Positions 1 through 5,690 of a stretch of DNA of 6,565 nt are shown here, in pieces; within the stretch, counting starts at the first letter, position 1; each line of letters starts with the position of its first letter. The stretch spans positions 1-6,565 of the forward strand of contig JAHKZS010000043.1 in assembly GCA_020626545.1 (NCBI GenBank), in the 5' to 3' direction. Both the position numbers and the translations under genes were made by a program. The stretch is from a bacterium (GTDB lineage Bacteria; Bacillota; Clostridia; Oscillospirales; Acutalibacteraceae). The notes beneath the pieces were generated by a model. It was not told the origin of the DNA. It saw only the letters and a program-made list of their open reading frames with translations, and made no database searches.

Positions 1-531
1 ATACTCGGCGCTCAACAGCACGGCCATATGGAGAACGTCGGTTACGATATGTACCTCAAGCTCCTATCCGAAGCTGTCAGCGAAGAAAAAGGCGAAGAAA
101 ATACAGGCGCCGATATTGAATGTCTTATCGACGTGAATATCGAAGCTCATATCCCCGAAAAGTATATTTACAATACTTCCCAAAGGCTAGAGATATATCG
201 CAGAATCGCCGATATTAGAAACCGCGAGGACTGTGAGGATGTCCGCGACGAGCTTAAAGATCGTTTCGGAGAGATACCGAAAGCGGTCGAGGGTTTAATC
301 GAAATCGCGTTTATCAGGAATATCGCGAACTCGCTTGGAATCTACGAGATTAAACAGAATGAAACCTCAGTACTCCTCTATGTAAAAAATATAAGAAGCG
401 AAGTTGTACCGAATCTTATGGGTAAACTTAAAGGTCAGGCGCTCCTAAACGCGGGCAACAAACCTTATATATCCGTAAGATACCCGAAAAATATGGATAT
501 TTTAGAAGTTTTGGGACATATTTTTAATTGA
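1..531 (+). CDS. mfd: Transcription-repair coupling factor Mfd, C-terminal part (5' end outside window)
   Basis: Mfd is the ATP-driven DNA translocase that removes RNA polymerase stalled at lesions and recruits UvrA for nucleotide excision repair. The reading frame is open from base 1, so this is the last 176 residues; the ATG at 28 is an internal methionine. The first visible residues (ILGAQQHGHMENVGYDMYLK) match the conserved segment just after the helicase/TRG region in bacterial Mfd. The rest fits the C-terminal D7 domain: the IPEKYI segment, then QRLEIYRRIADI, then ELKDRFGEIP, then a helical region ending in NSLGIYEI. The TGA stop is at 529-531. D7 is known in other Mfd proteins to mask the UvrA-binding region until Mfd engages polymerase. 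The RNAP-interaction and ATPase domains lie upstream of the window. A secreted foldase-like gene follows mfd here, an arrangement I recall from other Firmicutes. Confidence 0.96.
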   Translation: MLGAQQHGHMENVGYDMYLKLLSEAVSEEKGEENTGADIECLIDVNIEAHIPEKYIYNTSQRLEIYRRIADIRNREDCEDVRDELKDRFGEIPKAVEGLIEIAFIRNIANSLGIYEIKQNETSVLLYVKNIRSEVVPNLMGKLKGQALLNAGNKPYISVRYPKNMDILEVLGHIFN

Positions 532-576
532 TAAACGACTATAAATATACCAATGTTACAATTTTGTTATAAAGCA

Positions 577-605
577 TTTACATTTCATCTGTTTTCGTGT
601 ATAAT
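577..605 (+). promoter_or_regulatory. Sigma-A-type promoter for the lipoprotein/membrane-protein unit
   Basis: A -35 box TTTACA (577-582, one mismatch to TTGACA) and a perfect -10 box TATAAT (600-605) are separated by exactly 17 bases in an AT-rich stretch. Transcription would start near 612, about 50 bases before the lipoprotein start codon. The promoter lies after the mfd stop, so the two downstream genes can be transcribed independently of mfd. I see no convincing terminator between mfd and the promoter, so read-through from mfd is also possible. Confidence 0.85.
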
Positions 606-615
606 CAAATAGAAT

Positions 616-635
616 GTACAAATGTGACTTTGTAC
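616..635 (+). promoter_or_regulatory. 7-bp inverted repeat at the predicted transcript start (operator or 5' UTR hairpin)
   Basis: GTACAAA (616-622) is the exact reverse complement of TTTGTAC (629-635), with a 6-base spacer TGTGAC. The repeat begins about 11 bases after the -10 box. It therefore sits where a repressor would block initiation, or at the very 5' end of the mRNA where a small stem-loop could affect stability. There is no T-tract, so it is not a terminator. The arms are short, and chance occurrence cannot be excluded. Confidence 0.5.
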
Positions 636-647
636 GCTATTTTCATT

Positions 648-653
648 AAAGGA
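648..653 (+). promoter_or_regulatory. Shine-Dalgarno site that bears on the lipoprotein start
   Basis: AAAGGA at 648-653 is the only good ribosome-binding sequence upstream of the lipoprotein. It is 6 bases from a TTG at 660 and 12 bases from an ATG at 666, both in frame (TTG ATA ATG). Spacing favours TTG, while codon preference favours ATG. The mature lipoprotein is the same either way, because both starts precede the signal peptide. Confidence 0.7.
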
Positions 654-659
654 CGGTAA

Positions 660-1868
660 TTGATAATGAAACCATTTCACAAAATTATTGCCGCGTTTAT
701 GGCGGTAATTCTTGCCGCTTCCGTGGCAGGATGTGTTCCCGTAAGTGTTACTAAAGAATGGGGATACAAATACGCGGATAAGCGTTTAGACAAAGAGTAC
801 AGCATCGGTATGTACATCTACTCTCTCTATCAGGCTTACAGCGAGGCTAAAACTTACGCTGAAAAAGCTAAGGGCTATAAGGAAAACGAGCCTTTTACAG
901 ACCTTAAAATAACCGACGGCGACGGTAAAAAAGCAGTCGCTAAGGATTGGATTAAAGAAAAAGCCGAGGAGAATATGCTCAAGGTTATCGCTACCGACTA
1001 TCTCGCGGCTAAAAACGGCGCTACTTGGGACAAAGCTTCCATCAAGGCTGCCGAAAAGACAGCTAAAGATTCGTGGGATATGGGTCCTTACGCCAGCTAC
1101 GGTTACTATCAGCCGATTAAAGACCAGGTTGAAAAGTTCGGCGTTTCCGAAGAAAGCTACACTTACATCGCGGGCGATGAAAGCGTTAAACAGACTGCTC
1201 TCTTTGACAAGCTCTACGCCAAGGGCGGTTTAGAGGAAGTTTCCGATAAGGAACTTACAGACTTCTTCCTTAAAAACTACGTAGATTACAGCTATATCCC
1301 CGTACACCTCTACAGCTCATCCACAGACGCAAGCGGTAACGCTAAGTCCAAGAAATTCGACGCTAAGAAAATCAAGAAGATTAAAGGCGAGCTCCAGGCT
1401 ATCGTAGACGAACTCTCTGACGGTTCTACTACACTAGATAAAGCAGCTAAGACCTGCGAGAAGAAATATGACACTGCTTCCGCAGACGAGGTTAAGAATA
1501 AAGTTTCTACCAAAGAAGAACTCAAGAGCAGCAACGCCGATATCGCTAAGGCTATGGACAAGCTTAAAAACGGCGAAGCTAAACTCGTTGTTGTAGGCGA
1601 AAGCGGCGACAGTCCGACAGCTTACATCGCTGTTAAGAACAACTTAAATAAAGACGTTAAGAAATATATCAATAACGATAGCAACAGAGGTACTGTTCTT
1701 CAGAATATGAAGAAAGACGCTCTCACAGATTTAATCGAGAAAACCGCTAAAGACCTTAAAAAGTCAAGCGCTCTCACAATTAACGAAGGAGCTGTAAACA
1801 AGTACGATCCGGGTATGTTCTATGAGAAACCTCAGGAGACTACCGCGGCGGCGGCAGCAGCTCAGTAA
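660..1868 (+). CDS. Secreted lipoprotein, PrsA/SurA foldase-like with degenerate parvulin region
   Basis: This is a 402-residue exported lipoprotein (400 if the ATG at 666 is used). Residues 4-24 form a basic then hydrophobic signal peptide ending in the lipobox VAGC, so Cys25 would be lipidated and the protein anchored outside the membrane. Residues about 35-205 are Lys/Glu/Tyr-rich and helical, resembling the SurA/PrsA N-terminal chaperone domain; DKELTDFF at 196-203 resembles the linker that precedes a parvulin domain. Residues about 208-330 sit where parvulin should be: YIPVHLY at 212-218 echoes the usual HIL strand, and KLKNGEAKLVVVG at 301-313 echoes the conserved strand and loop. The mature chain has only one histidine (His216) and one cysteine besides the anchor (Cys266), so the usual pair of catalytic histidines is absent. 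A helical segment (about 345-368) may complete the N-terminal domain, as in PrsA. The C-terminus is a short ETT-polyalanine tail. Role in extracytoplasmic folding is inferred from architecture; isomerase activity is doubtful. The next gene starts 30 bases downstream in the same unit. Confidence 0.75.
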   Translation: MIMKPFHKIIAAFMAVILAASVAGCVPVSVTKEWGYKYADKRLDKEYSIGMYIYSLYQAYSEAKTYAEKAKGYKENEPFTDLKITDGDGKKAVAKDWIKEKAEENMLKVIATDYLAAKNGATWDKASIKAAEKTAKDSWDMGPYASYGYYQPIKDQVEKFGVSEESYTYIAGDESVKQTALFDKLYAKGGLEEVSDKELTDFFLKNYVDYSYIPVHLYSSSTDASGNAKSKKFDAKKIKKIKGELQAIVDELSDGSTTLDKAAKTCEKKYDTASADEVKNKVSTKEELKSSNADIAKAMDKLKNGEAKLVVVGESGDSPTAYIAVKNNLNKDVKKYINNDSNRGTVLQNMKKDALTDLIEKTAKDLKKSSALTINEGAVNKYDPGMFYEKPQETTAAAAAAQ

Positions 1869-1898
1869 GGTGTCATAATTTAAAAGGAAGTGTAAATT

Positions 1899-2741
1899 AT
1901 GAAAAATAAAATAAGAATCGCTTATCTCGCTTTCCTTATGGTTTTTGTACTTTCGTTATTCTCAGTTCCCGTATTCGCGGACGAGGATGATGAAGAACAG
2001 GTAGTTACAGACGCTCCGGTGGTAACTCAGGCGCCCGCGCCCGCGACCGCGGCTCCTAAGACAAGAGCTACTCAGGCTCCCACCAAGAAAGTTACCAAGG
2101 CTACAAGAGCTACTCAGGCTCCTACCAGAAGACAAACTTACGCCACAAGAGCTAATAACAATATCAGCAACAACAATAATAACAACACTTACAGATATAC
2201 CCAGTCAACTCAGGCTACTAAAAAAGCAATTGTATCTTCTACAAAAGCAGCCACTTCGCCTGTATACGATACCGATAAAGAAAAAGTCGCTACAGGAACT
2301 CTGAAGAAGAACGATTGGGATAGTATTGCTGAACAGCTGAAAAAATCTGACGGCGGGAATACTGATACTGATGTAGAAAACTTCGACTATATCAAAAATA
2401 ATACATCAGACGGCGACAACGGTATTTGGATTTTATATACTGGAATCGGACTTGAGATCGCGGCGGCGTTAATTATTCTTACTCTGATCATACTGGCGAT
2501 TAGAAGAAGAAAGAAAAACAAAGCTCAACCCGTTCCCGCGCGAGCATCAGCCCCCGCGGCATCGGCTCATAGAGAACCTCCCCGCGATAATTACCGAGAT
2601 GTTCGCAGAGAAGCTCCGAGACGCGGCGCTCCTTCAAAAACACAACAAAGACGTGTTAATCAGCGCAGCAAGTTCGATACAGACGAGGTTAACGTAAACA
2701 GACCTCCGAGACGTTCGGGAAGATATAAACCCAGACACTGA
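1899..2741 (+). CDS. Single-pass membrane protein with Thr/Ala/Pro/Asn-rich stalk and Arg-rich cytoplasmic tail, unknown function
   Basis: I do not recognise this 280-residue protein as a named family. The ATG at 1899 follows a good ribosome site (AAAAGGAAG, 1882-1890). Residues 1-27 are a signal peptide with likely cleavage after VFA27. An acidic patch DEDDEE (28-33) follows, then a low-complexity stalk (about 36-120) of TQAP/TRAT repeats, an Asn run (86-96, broken by Ile-Ser) and more Thr/Ala/Lys. Residues 121-175 are mixed and charged. A transmembrane helix spans about 176-200, with the stop-transfer IRRRKKNK at 201-208. The last 70 residues are Pro/Arg-rich and probably disordered inside the cell. 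Expected topology is N-terminus outside and C-terminus inside. The stalk could be glycosylated or span the cell wall; the basic tail could bind nucleic acid, phospholipid or a partner protein. These roles are inference. It is the last gene before the terminator and is presumably co-transcribed with the foldase-like lipoprotein. Confidence 0.85.
   Translation: MKNKIRIAYLAFLMVFVLSLFSVPVFADEDDEEQVVTDAPVVTQAPAPATAAPKTRATQAPTKKVTKATRATQAPTRRQTYATRANNNISNNNNNNTYRYTQSTQATKKAIVSSTKAATSPVYDTDKEKVATGTLKKNDWDSIAEQLKKSDGGNTDTDVENFDYIKNNTSDGDNGIWILYTGIGLEIAAALIILTLIILAIRRRKKNKAQPVPARASAPAASAHREPPRDNYRDVRREAPRRGAPSKTQQRRVNQRSKFDTDEVNVNRPPRRSGRYKPRH
2061..2153 (+). repeat. 42-bp in-frame tandem repeat in the membrane-protein stalk
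   Basis: Units begin at 2061, 2103 and 2145, each starting ACAAGAGCT. The first 20 bases of units one and two (2061-2080 and 2103-2122) are identical; the rest of those units has diverged, and unit three keeps only its first 9-11 bases before the Asn-codon run. The period of 14 codons encodes TRATQAPTKKVTKA, then TRATQAPTRRQTYA, then TRA. The in-frame period and DNA-level identity suggest recent duplication by slippage or recombination, so copy number may vary between strains. Confidence 0.85.
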
Positions 2742-2757
2742 TATTAATTCACAGCAT

Positions 2758-2787
2758 AAAAGCCGACTCTGACGAGTCGGCTTTTTT
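2758..2787 (+). terminator. Intrinsic terminator of the lipoprotein/membrane-protein unit
   Basis: AGCCGACTC (2761-2769) pairs perfectly with GAGTCGGCT (2774-2782) around a 4-base loop TGAC, and the stem can extend by three A-T pairs (2758-2760 with 2783-2785). Six Ts follow (2782-2787). It starts 16 bases after the membrane-protein stop codon. The flanking As give the minus strand a weaker TTTTA tail, so some bidirectional action against the converging phage operon is possible. Confidence 0.93.
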
Positions 2788-2858
2788 ACTCTATTAGGAA
2801 ATTTCTCAAAAAACATTGTTAAGGAAAAGAACATATTACCTAACTCCTATAGAGTAAA
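2785..2858. repeat. Near-perfect long inverted repeat in the junction between host and phage genes
   Basis: TTTACTCTATTAGGA (2785-2799) and TCCTATAGAGTAAA (2845-2858) are reverse complements apart from one extra T in the left arm, giving a 14-bp stem with one bulge. Inside it, GTTAAGG (2818-2824) and CCTAAC (2839-2844) form a second stem, also with one bulged base and directly abutting the right outer arm. The left arm overlaps the terminator T-tract. No gene lies inside. It could be an extended transcript hairpin, a recombination or integration site, or the remnant of a small mobile element. No target-site duplication is obvious. Confidence 0.7.
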
Positions 2859-2881
2859 GCATTTATATTGTCTGCTCAGTT

Positions 2882-2896
2882 GCGCGCTGCGCGCGC
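2882..2896. repeat. GC-only hairpin downstream of the phage operon
   Basis: GCGCGC (2882-2887), TGC, GCGCGC (2891-2896) forms a 6-bp stem with a 3-base loop, 15 bases past the stop of the tail-fibre gene on the minus strand. The T-rich TTTCTTGTTTT follows it on the plus strand (2897-2907), whereas the minus-strand side lacks a T-tract. By that criterion it looks more like a backup plus-strand terminator than the phage operon's own. The alternating purine-pyrimidine run is also of a kind prone to unusual DNA structure. It stands out in an AT-rich strip. Confidence 0.6.
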
Positions 2897-2910
2897 TTTC
2901 TTGTTTTAAT

Positions 2911-3372
2911 CTATCTGAAACAAATAATCACATACGCGGCGTCTTCCTCATTCAAATTATAAAACACGCCGTTTTCCAAAGTTGAGCTCTGTCTAACAGT
3001 TAGCATAGAACCTGAAAGCGCAGCCCCGCCCGTTGATCCTCTGGGCGTTACTATGGCGAAATTAACTTTCGGACTATTCGATACAGTAGTAACAACAGGC
3101 GTATCCGCCTTAAAAATTACAATCATTTTAGGTTCGAAATCAATATTATAAGCGAAGTTGTTTTCTCCGGAGCCGTAATTAGTAAAAATCGTATACGGCG
3201 AAGAAACCCTGTGCTTTTCCGATAAGGTAAGATGCAGGTTATTATCGCTTATATGAGAACCGAGTACGCTGTCTATAATCGAATTATCAGCGACAAAATC
3301 CGCTCTTTTTGGCTTATCGCTTTCGAGCCAGTTATTTAATCTCAGATTCGGTGTTTTGTTTGTTGATGACAT
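2911..3372 (-). CDS. Short tail-fibre-like / receptor-binding protein
   Basis: This 153-residue protein is the last gene of the tail operon. The N-terminal segment TPNLRLNNWLESDKPKRADF (7-26), followed by a helix holding DNSIID, is a pattern typical of the N-termini of tail-fibre proteins in Clostridia phages, where it would dock on the baseplate through the gpI-like protein. NLHLTLSEKHRV (45-56) is the short motif often seen after it. Residues about 60-153 are strand-rich with FEPKMIVIFKAD (79-90) and a Gly/Ser/Thr-rich stretch, resembling small beta-sandwich fibre tips. The ATG at 3372 has a strong ribosome site, AAAGGGAGGT (3377-3386), overlapping the stop of the upstream gene. It is short for a fibre, with no collagen-like or beta-helical shaft and no chaperone gene after it. 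The target receptor cannot be read from sequence. Confidence 0.75.
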   Translation of the reverse strand: MSSTNKTPNLRLNNWLESDKPKRADFVADNSIIDSVLGSHISDNNLHLTLSEKHRVSSPYTIFTNYGSGENNFAYNIDFEPKMIVIFKADTPVVTTVSNSPKVNFAIVTPRGSTGGAALSGSMLTVRQSSTLENGVFYNLNEEDAAYVIICFR

Positions 3373-3384
3373 ATTTACCTCCCT

Positions 3385-3948
3385 TTACTGCATATGAATA
3401 TCTTTCCATCTTAAATCGAGCGCGTCGAGCTGAGCGAAAGTTCTATTCTGAAGTTCAAACTCTCTCCATGTTTTTCCACCGAAATAAACATACGCCTCAA
3501 GATGAGCGGGAAGAATATCCTCTATCTGTTTTTTTATCCACTTAGACTCACTGTCGGAATACGAGCCGCCTATACACACGGAAATATTGTAATTCGTACA
3601 ATTTTCCGTAATACTATAGTCGTTAACTCCTAAACCTAAAAGAAATTTTTTAATATCGTCGAGAGTAAAGTCTTTTTCGCCGAAGCTGTTTCTTATCTTT
3701 AACATTTCGCGTCTTTTACTCAGCGAATAAAAATCCTTAACATCTCCTACAAGCTTTTCTCTAAGCGTTATTCCGTAATCCTCAGCGGAGGAAATAAAAC
3801 ACTCGGATAACAGTTTATCTATGTTTTCCCTGTGTTTATCAAGAGCGAAAGCATATGTTTCAAGCTCATTGTTAATATTACTTATATCGCTCAGGTCGTA
3901 TATACCCAACGGAGCAAGTTTTTCTTTCATAGACTCAAGCGCGGTCAC
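3385..3948 (-). CDS. YmfQ / Mu gp48-like baseplate protein (P2 gpI, PBSX XkdU equivalent)
   Basis: This 187-residue protein fits the YmfQ (DUF2313) family, which links the baseplate wedge to the tail fibre in Mu- and P2-like contractile tails. Visible support: the N-terminal LAPLGIYDL, a long helical stretch (about 22-50), an acidic ED-x-GITLREKL segment (about 56-66), a helical middle with SKRREMLKIRNSFGEKDFTL, a LGVNDYSITE strand, and a C-terminal LPAHLEAYVYFG segment that in this family often appears as a P-x-H followed by beta strand. The start is GTG (3946-3948), overlapping the stop of the J gene by four bases (GTGA), with the ribosome site GGAGG at 3956-3960 inside the J coding sequence. 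Position between J and the fibre matches Mu, P2 and PBSX gene order. Confidence 0.88.
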   Translation of the reverse strand: MTALESMKEKLAPLGIYDLSDISNINNELETYAFALDKHRENIDKLLSECFISSAEDYGITLREKLVGDVKDFYSLSKRREMLKIRNSFGEKDFTLDDIKKFLLGLGVNDYSITENCTNYNISVCIGGSYSDSESKWIKKQIEDILPAHLEAYVYFGGKTWREFELQNRTFAQLDALDLRWKDIHMQ

Positions 3949-5021
3949 TCTTCTTCCTCCTCGCTTTCCTCAATATATGTATCACCGAGAACAATTAAAG
4001 TATCTACATCAGCCCAATGATAACCCGGGAACATACTGTTAAAACTAAAGTTATAAACTCCTTCAGCCTGACAAATAGCGTTAGTAAGGGAAATCTCAAG
4101 AATACTGTCCCCTACCTCAAGAGTACTTATGTATTCGTCAACTTTTTCTATAATGTTATTTTTTACATCCTCAAGGTCGTAACCGTCTTTAAGCGTAACA
4201 TAAATACCTAAATTATAGTGATCAACAACCGCGGTATCAACCAATACATCGACGTTAACCTCTCGCTCTCTTGTCATTACAGCCTGGACTTTATTTTGAA
4301 GTTCGTGTGAGGCGCCGGCTTTCTGAGAAGAAATATACACATCTACAGTACCTACACCTCTCGCCTTAGGCACAACATTAACGGAATATACCCCGTCGAC
4401 CGAAAGAGCCAGCCTTTTGTAATACGATTTATTAGTACCGTTAGACAAGTAAGCGTAGGAGTTTAAAACCCGATTTCTCAAAGCGTCGTCGCTCTCAGCG
4501 TCGCTTCCGCCGTTAAAACTCCACAAATTATTAACCGAATCTATACCTACTACATTCGTAACCATTGTGTCTATTTTATTAGGAGTAACATTACCGTCAA
4601 TTCCGCCTTTTTCGGCAATACACTTAACCGTAACGTAGTAATCGCCTTGCTGCAAAGTTTTTTCTTCGTCGGTTAAAAACCTTATCGGATTTATTCCGCC
4701 TGTAGAAACAATCGTCCCCTTAGGAATAACAATAGATTGTTGGGCATAATCATCGGTAAAAAATCTTACTTCACCCGTCGCTTTAACGGCGGGTTTTCTT
4801 TTTAATCCCCTGTCGTCAGCGTGATAGTCGAGATATTCGCCCGTCGCTGTCATTGGAAAAATCTGTCTTTTAAGGAACTCGAGATTCACTTCGTCGTTAT
4901 AAATCTCTCCCGCTAAAATTTTCATCCTGATATCTATATCACTCAGTTCGGGAACTTCCGCCATAGAAAGTTCTTTATATTTATTTTTCATTCTGGATAA
5001 AATATCTTCATAGCTATCCAT
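3945..5021 (-). CDS. Baseplate J / Mu gp47-like wedge protein
   Basis: This 358-residue protein belongs to the baseplate J family (P2 gpJ, Mu gp47, T4 gp6-like), the wedge that clamps the contractile baseplate together and triggers sheath contraction. Order of visible elements: N-terminal helices (1-55); ATGEYLDYHADDRGLKRKPA at 59-78, a hallmark of the family; a beta region with IPKGTIVSTGG (99-109) and RFLTDEE (114-120); the insertion GGIDGNVTPNKI (139-150); the signature GGSDAESDDALRNRVL (171-186); then the C-terminal strand and helix repeats with VNVVPKARGVGTVDVYI (214-230). Length is normal and nothing is missing. It ends in EESEEEEE. The ATG at 5021 overlaps the gp25-like gene by 8 bases and has the ribosome site GGAGGTGG (5028-5035). 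Confidence 0.96.
   Translation of the reverse strand: MDSYEDILSRMKNKYKELSMAEVPELSDIDIRMKILAGEIYNDEVNLEFLKRQIFPMTATGEYLDYHADDRGLKRKPAVKATGEVRFFTDDYAQQSIVIPKGTIVSTGGINPIRFLTDEEKTLQQGDYYVTVKCIAEKGGIDGNVTPNKIDTMVTNVVGIDSVNNLWSFNGGSDAESDDALRNRVLNSYAYLSNGTNKSYYKRLALSVDGVYSVNVVPKARGVGTVDVYISSQKAGASHELQNKVQAVMTREREVNVDVLVDTAVVDHYNLGIYVTLKDGYDLEDVKNNIIEKVDEYISTLEVGDSILEISLTNAICQAEGVYNFSFNSMFPGYHWADVDTLIVLGDTYIEESEEEEE
3956..3960 (-). promoter_or_regulatory. Ribosome-binding site of the GTG-started YmfQ-like gene, inside J codons
   Basis: On the minus strand GGAGG lies 7 bases before the GTG at 3948 and decides that start. The same bases, with the GAAGAAGAG that follows, encode most of the terminal Glu run of the J protein, so the acidic tail and the ribosome site share DNA. 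Confidence 0.8.
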
Positions 5022-5358
5022 TAATTACCACCTCCGTATAACAACTCTCATATCCGTTATATACCTCAACCCCGATTACGATTCTCTCACCGCTACGCGA
5101 GATAAAAAGCACTTTAACGCTTACATCAGTATGTACCAGACACTCATTTATAAGAGCTTCTATTTTCTTTTCTATACCGTCCGTATAGTAATCGACTTCG
5201 CCGTTTATACCAAGATTCCTGTCGTAAATAAAACTGTTCTTAGGAATTCTAACGGCTAGGGTAACCTGCTGAACAGCCTGCTCAATACCGCTTATAAGAA
5301 CAGCTTCACCGTTAGGCTTAAGACAAATATCATTGTTTTCAATCTTAATGTCCATCAA
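5014..5358 (-). CDS. gp25/W-like baseplate wedge protein (Mu gp46 / PBSX XkdS position)
   Basis: This protein of 113-114 residues looks like the gp25-like wedge that connects the baseplate to the first sheath ring. Support: the N-terminal NGEAVLISGIEQAVQQVTLAVRIPKNSF, which fits the family pattern of a gene-leading strand followed by a helix of the form EQ-x-(Q/R)-L and a P-x-x-SF-x-YD turn, then the LGINGEVDYYTD loop and a terminal strand-rich half. Two starts are in frame: TTG at 5358 and ATG at 5355. The ATG shares its A with the TGA stop of the spike gene (TGATG, translational coupling) and lies about 7 bases from the ribosome site AAGGCGG (5363-5369), so I favour it. Position between spike and J agrees with Mu gp46 and PBSX xkdS. 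Confidence 0.82.
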   Translation of the reverse strand: MMDIKIENNDICLKPNGEAVLISGIEQAVQQVTLAVRIPKNSFIYDRNLGINGEVDYYTDGIEKKIEALINECLVHTDVSVKVLFISRSGERIVIGVEVYNGYESCYTEVVING

Positions 5359-5690
5359 CTTACCGCCTTTCCGTTAATATAAACTTTTCCGTCGTTTTTA
5401 AGGGCGATACTTGCCCCGCCGTCGGATTTAAGCATAAGCTCTCCGGGTTCAAGGTTTTGATTTCGGCAAAAAGTCCCTAAACAAATATCCTCTCCGCCCG
5501 CGGAAAGTACAACAGTCTCCTCGCCCGCGACAGGCACATAAGATATACCGTAAGGAACAGCTATCGGAATTTCCGAGAAATCGCTGGACGCGTTAATTTT
5601 CACACGTCCGCTTGACGCTCCCTTTACGTTACCTTTTTCAGCCGCCGAATCACTGATAGAATTTTTAGTTACATAATTAAGAATCCACAT
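5355..5690 (-). CDS. Baseplate spike / gpV-like protein (Mu gp45-like; PBSX xkdR position)
   Basis: This 111-residue protein is probably the small central spike that punctures the target envelope. The middle, PYGISYVPVAGEETVVLSAG (46-65), matches the OB-fold region of gpV/Mu gp45-type proteins, where a short PYG-x-x-xxP-x-xGE-x-V pattern is common. The C-terminus ELMLKSDGGASIALKNDG (85-102), then KVYINGKAV, is a short beta-strand repeat like the start of a spike beta-helix. There is no HxH metal-binding tip motif and no added enzymatic domain, so the spike is plain and short. The ATG at 5690 follows the ribosome site AAGGAG (5698-5703) at 7 bases and overlaps the hub gene by 14 bases. PBSX XkdR is the syntenic alternative assignment. 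Confidence 0.8.
   Translation of the reverse strand: MWILNYVTKNSISDSAAEKGNVKGASSGRVKINASSDFSEIPIAVPYGISYVPVAGEETVVLSAGGEDICLGTFCRNQNLEPGELMLKSDGGASIALKNDGKVYINGKAVS

Noticed and set aside
28..531. Treating the ATG at 28 as the start of a separate 167-residue gene
   Set aside because: The frame is open to base 1 and the preceding residues match conserved Mfd sequence, so this is an internal methionine.
550..575. Terminator for mfd in the AT-rich gap
   Set aside because: Only a weak ACAA-TT-TTGT palindrome is present, with no GC stem or T-tract.
1310..1561. Minus-strand open frame opposite the lipoprotein gene
   Set aside because: It lies fully inside a well-supported gene, is Leu/Ser-rich as expected from the complement of Lys/Glu/Ala codons, and has no supporting context.
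2634..2834. Minus-strand open frame across the terminator and membrane-protein end
   Set aside because: It runs through a strong terminator hairpin, has no recognisable product and overlaps a better gene.
2742..2910. CRISPR array or tRNA gene serving as a phage attachment site in the junction
   Set aside because: There are no regularly spaced direct repeats and no tRNA-like cloverleaf or TTCGA-type arm; the repeats present are inverted.
3309..3545. Plus-strand open frame opposite the fibre and YmfQ-like genes
   Set aside because: It overlaps two supported phage genes on the other strand and shows no family pattern.
3821..4211. Plus-strand open frames (3821-4042, 3832-4020, 4017-4211) opposite the YmfQ-like and J genes
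   Set aside because: They overlap each other and well-supported minus-strand genes, with no ribosome site or family match that I can see.
5355..5690. Spike with a toxin or peptidase payload domain
   Set aside because: The protein has only 111 residues, all accounted for by the gpV-like core and a short strand repeat; no extra domain is present.
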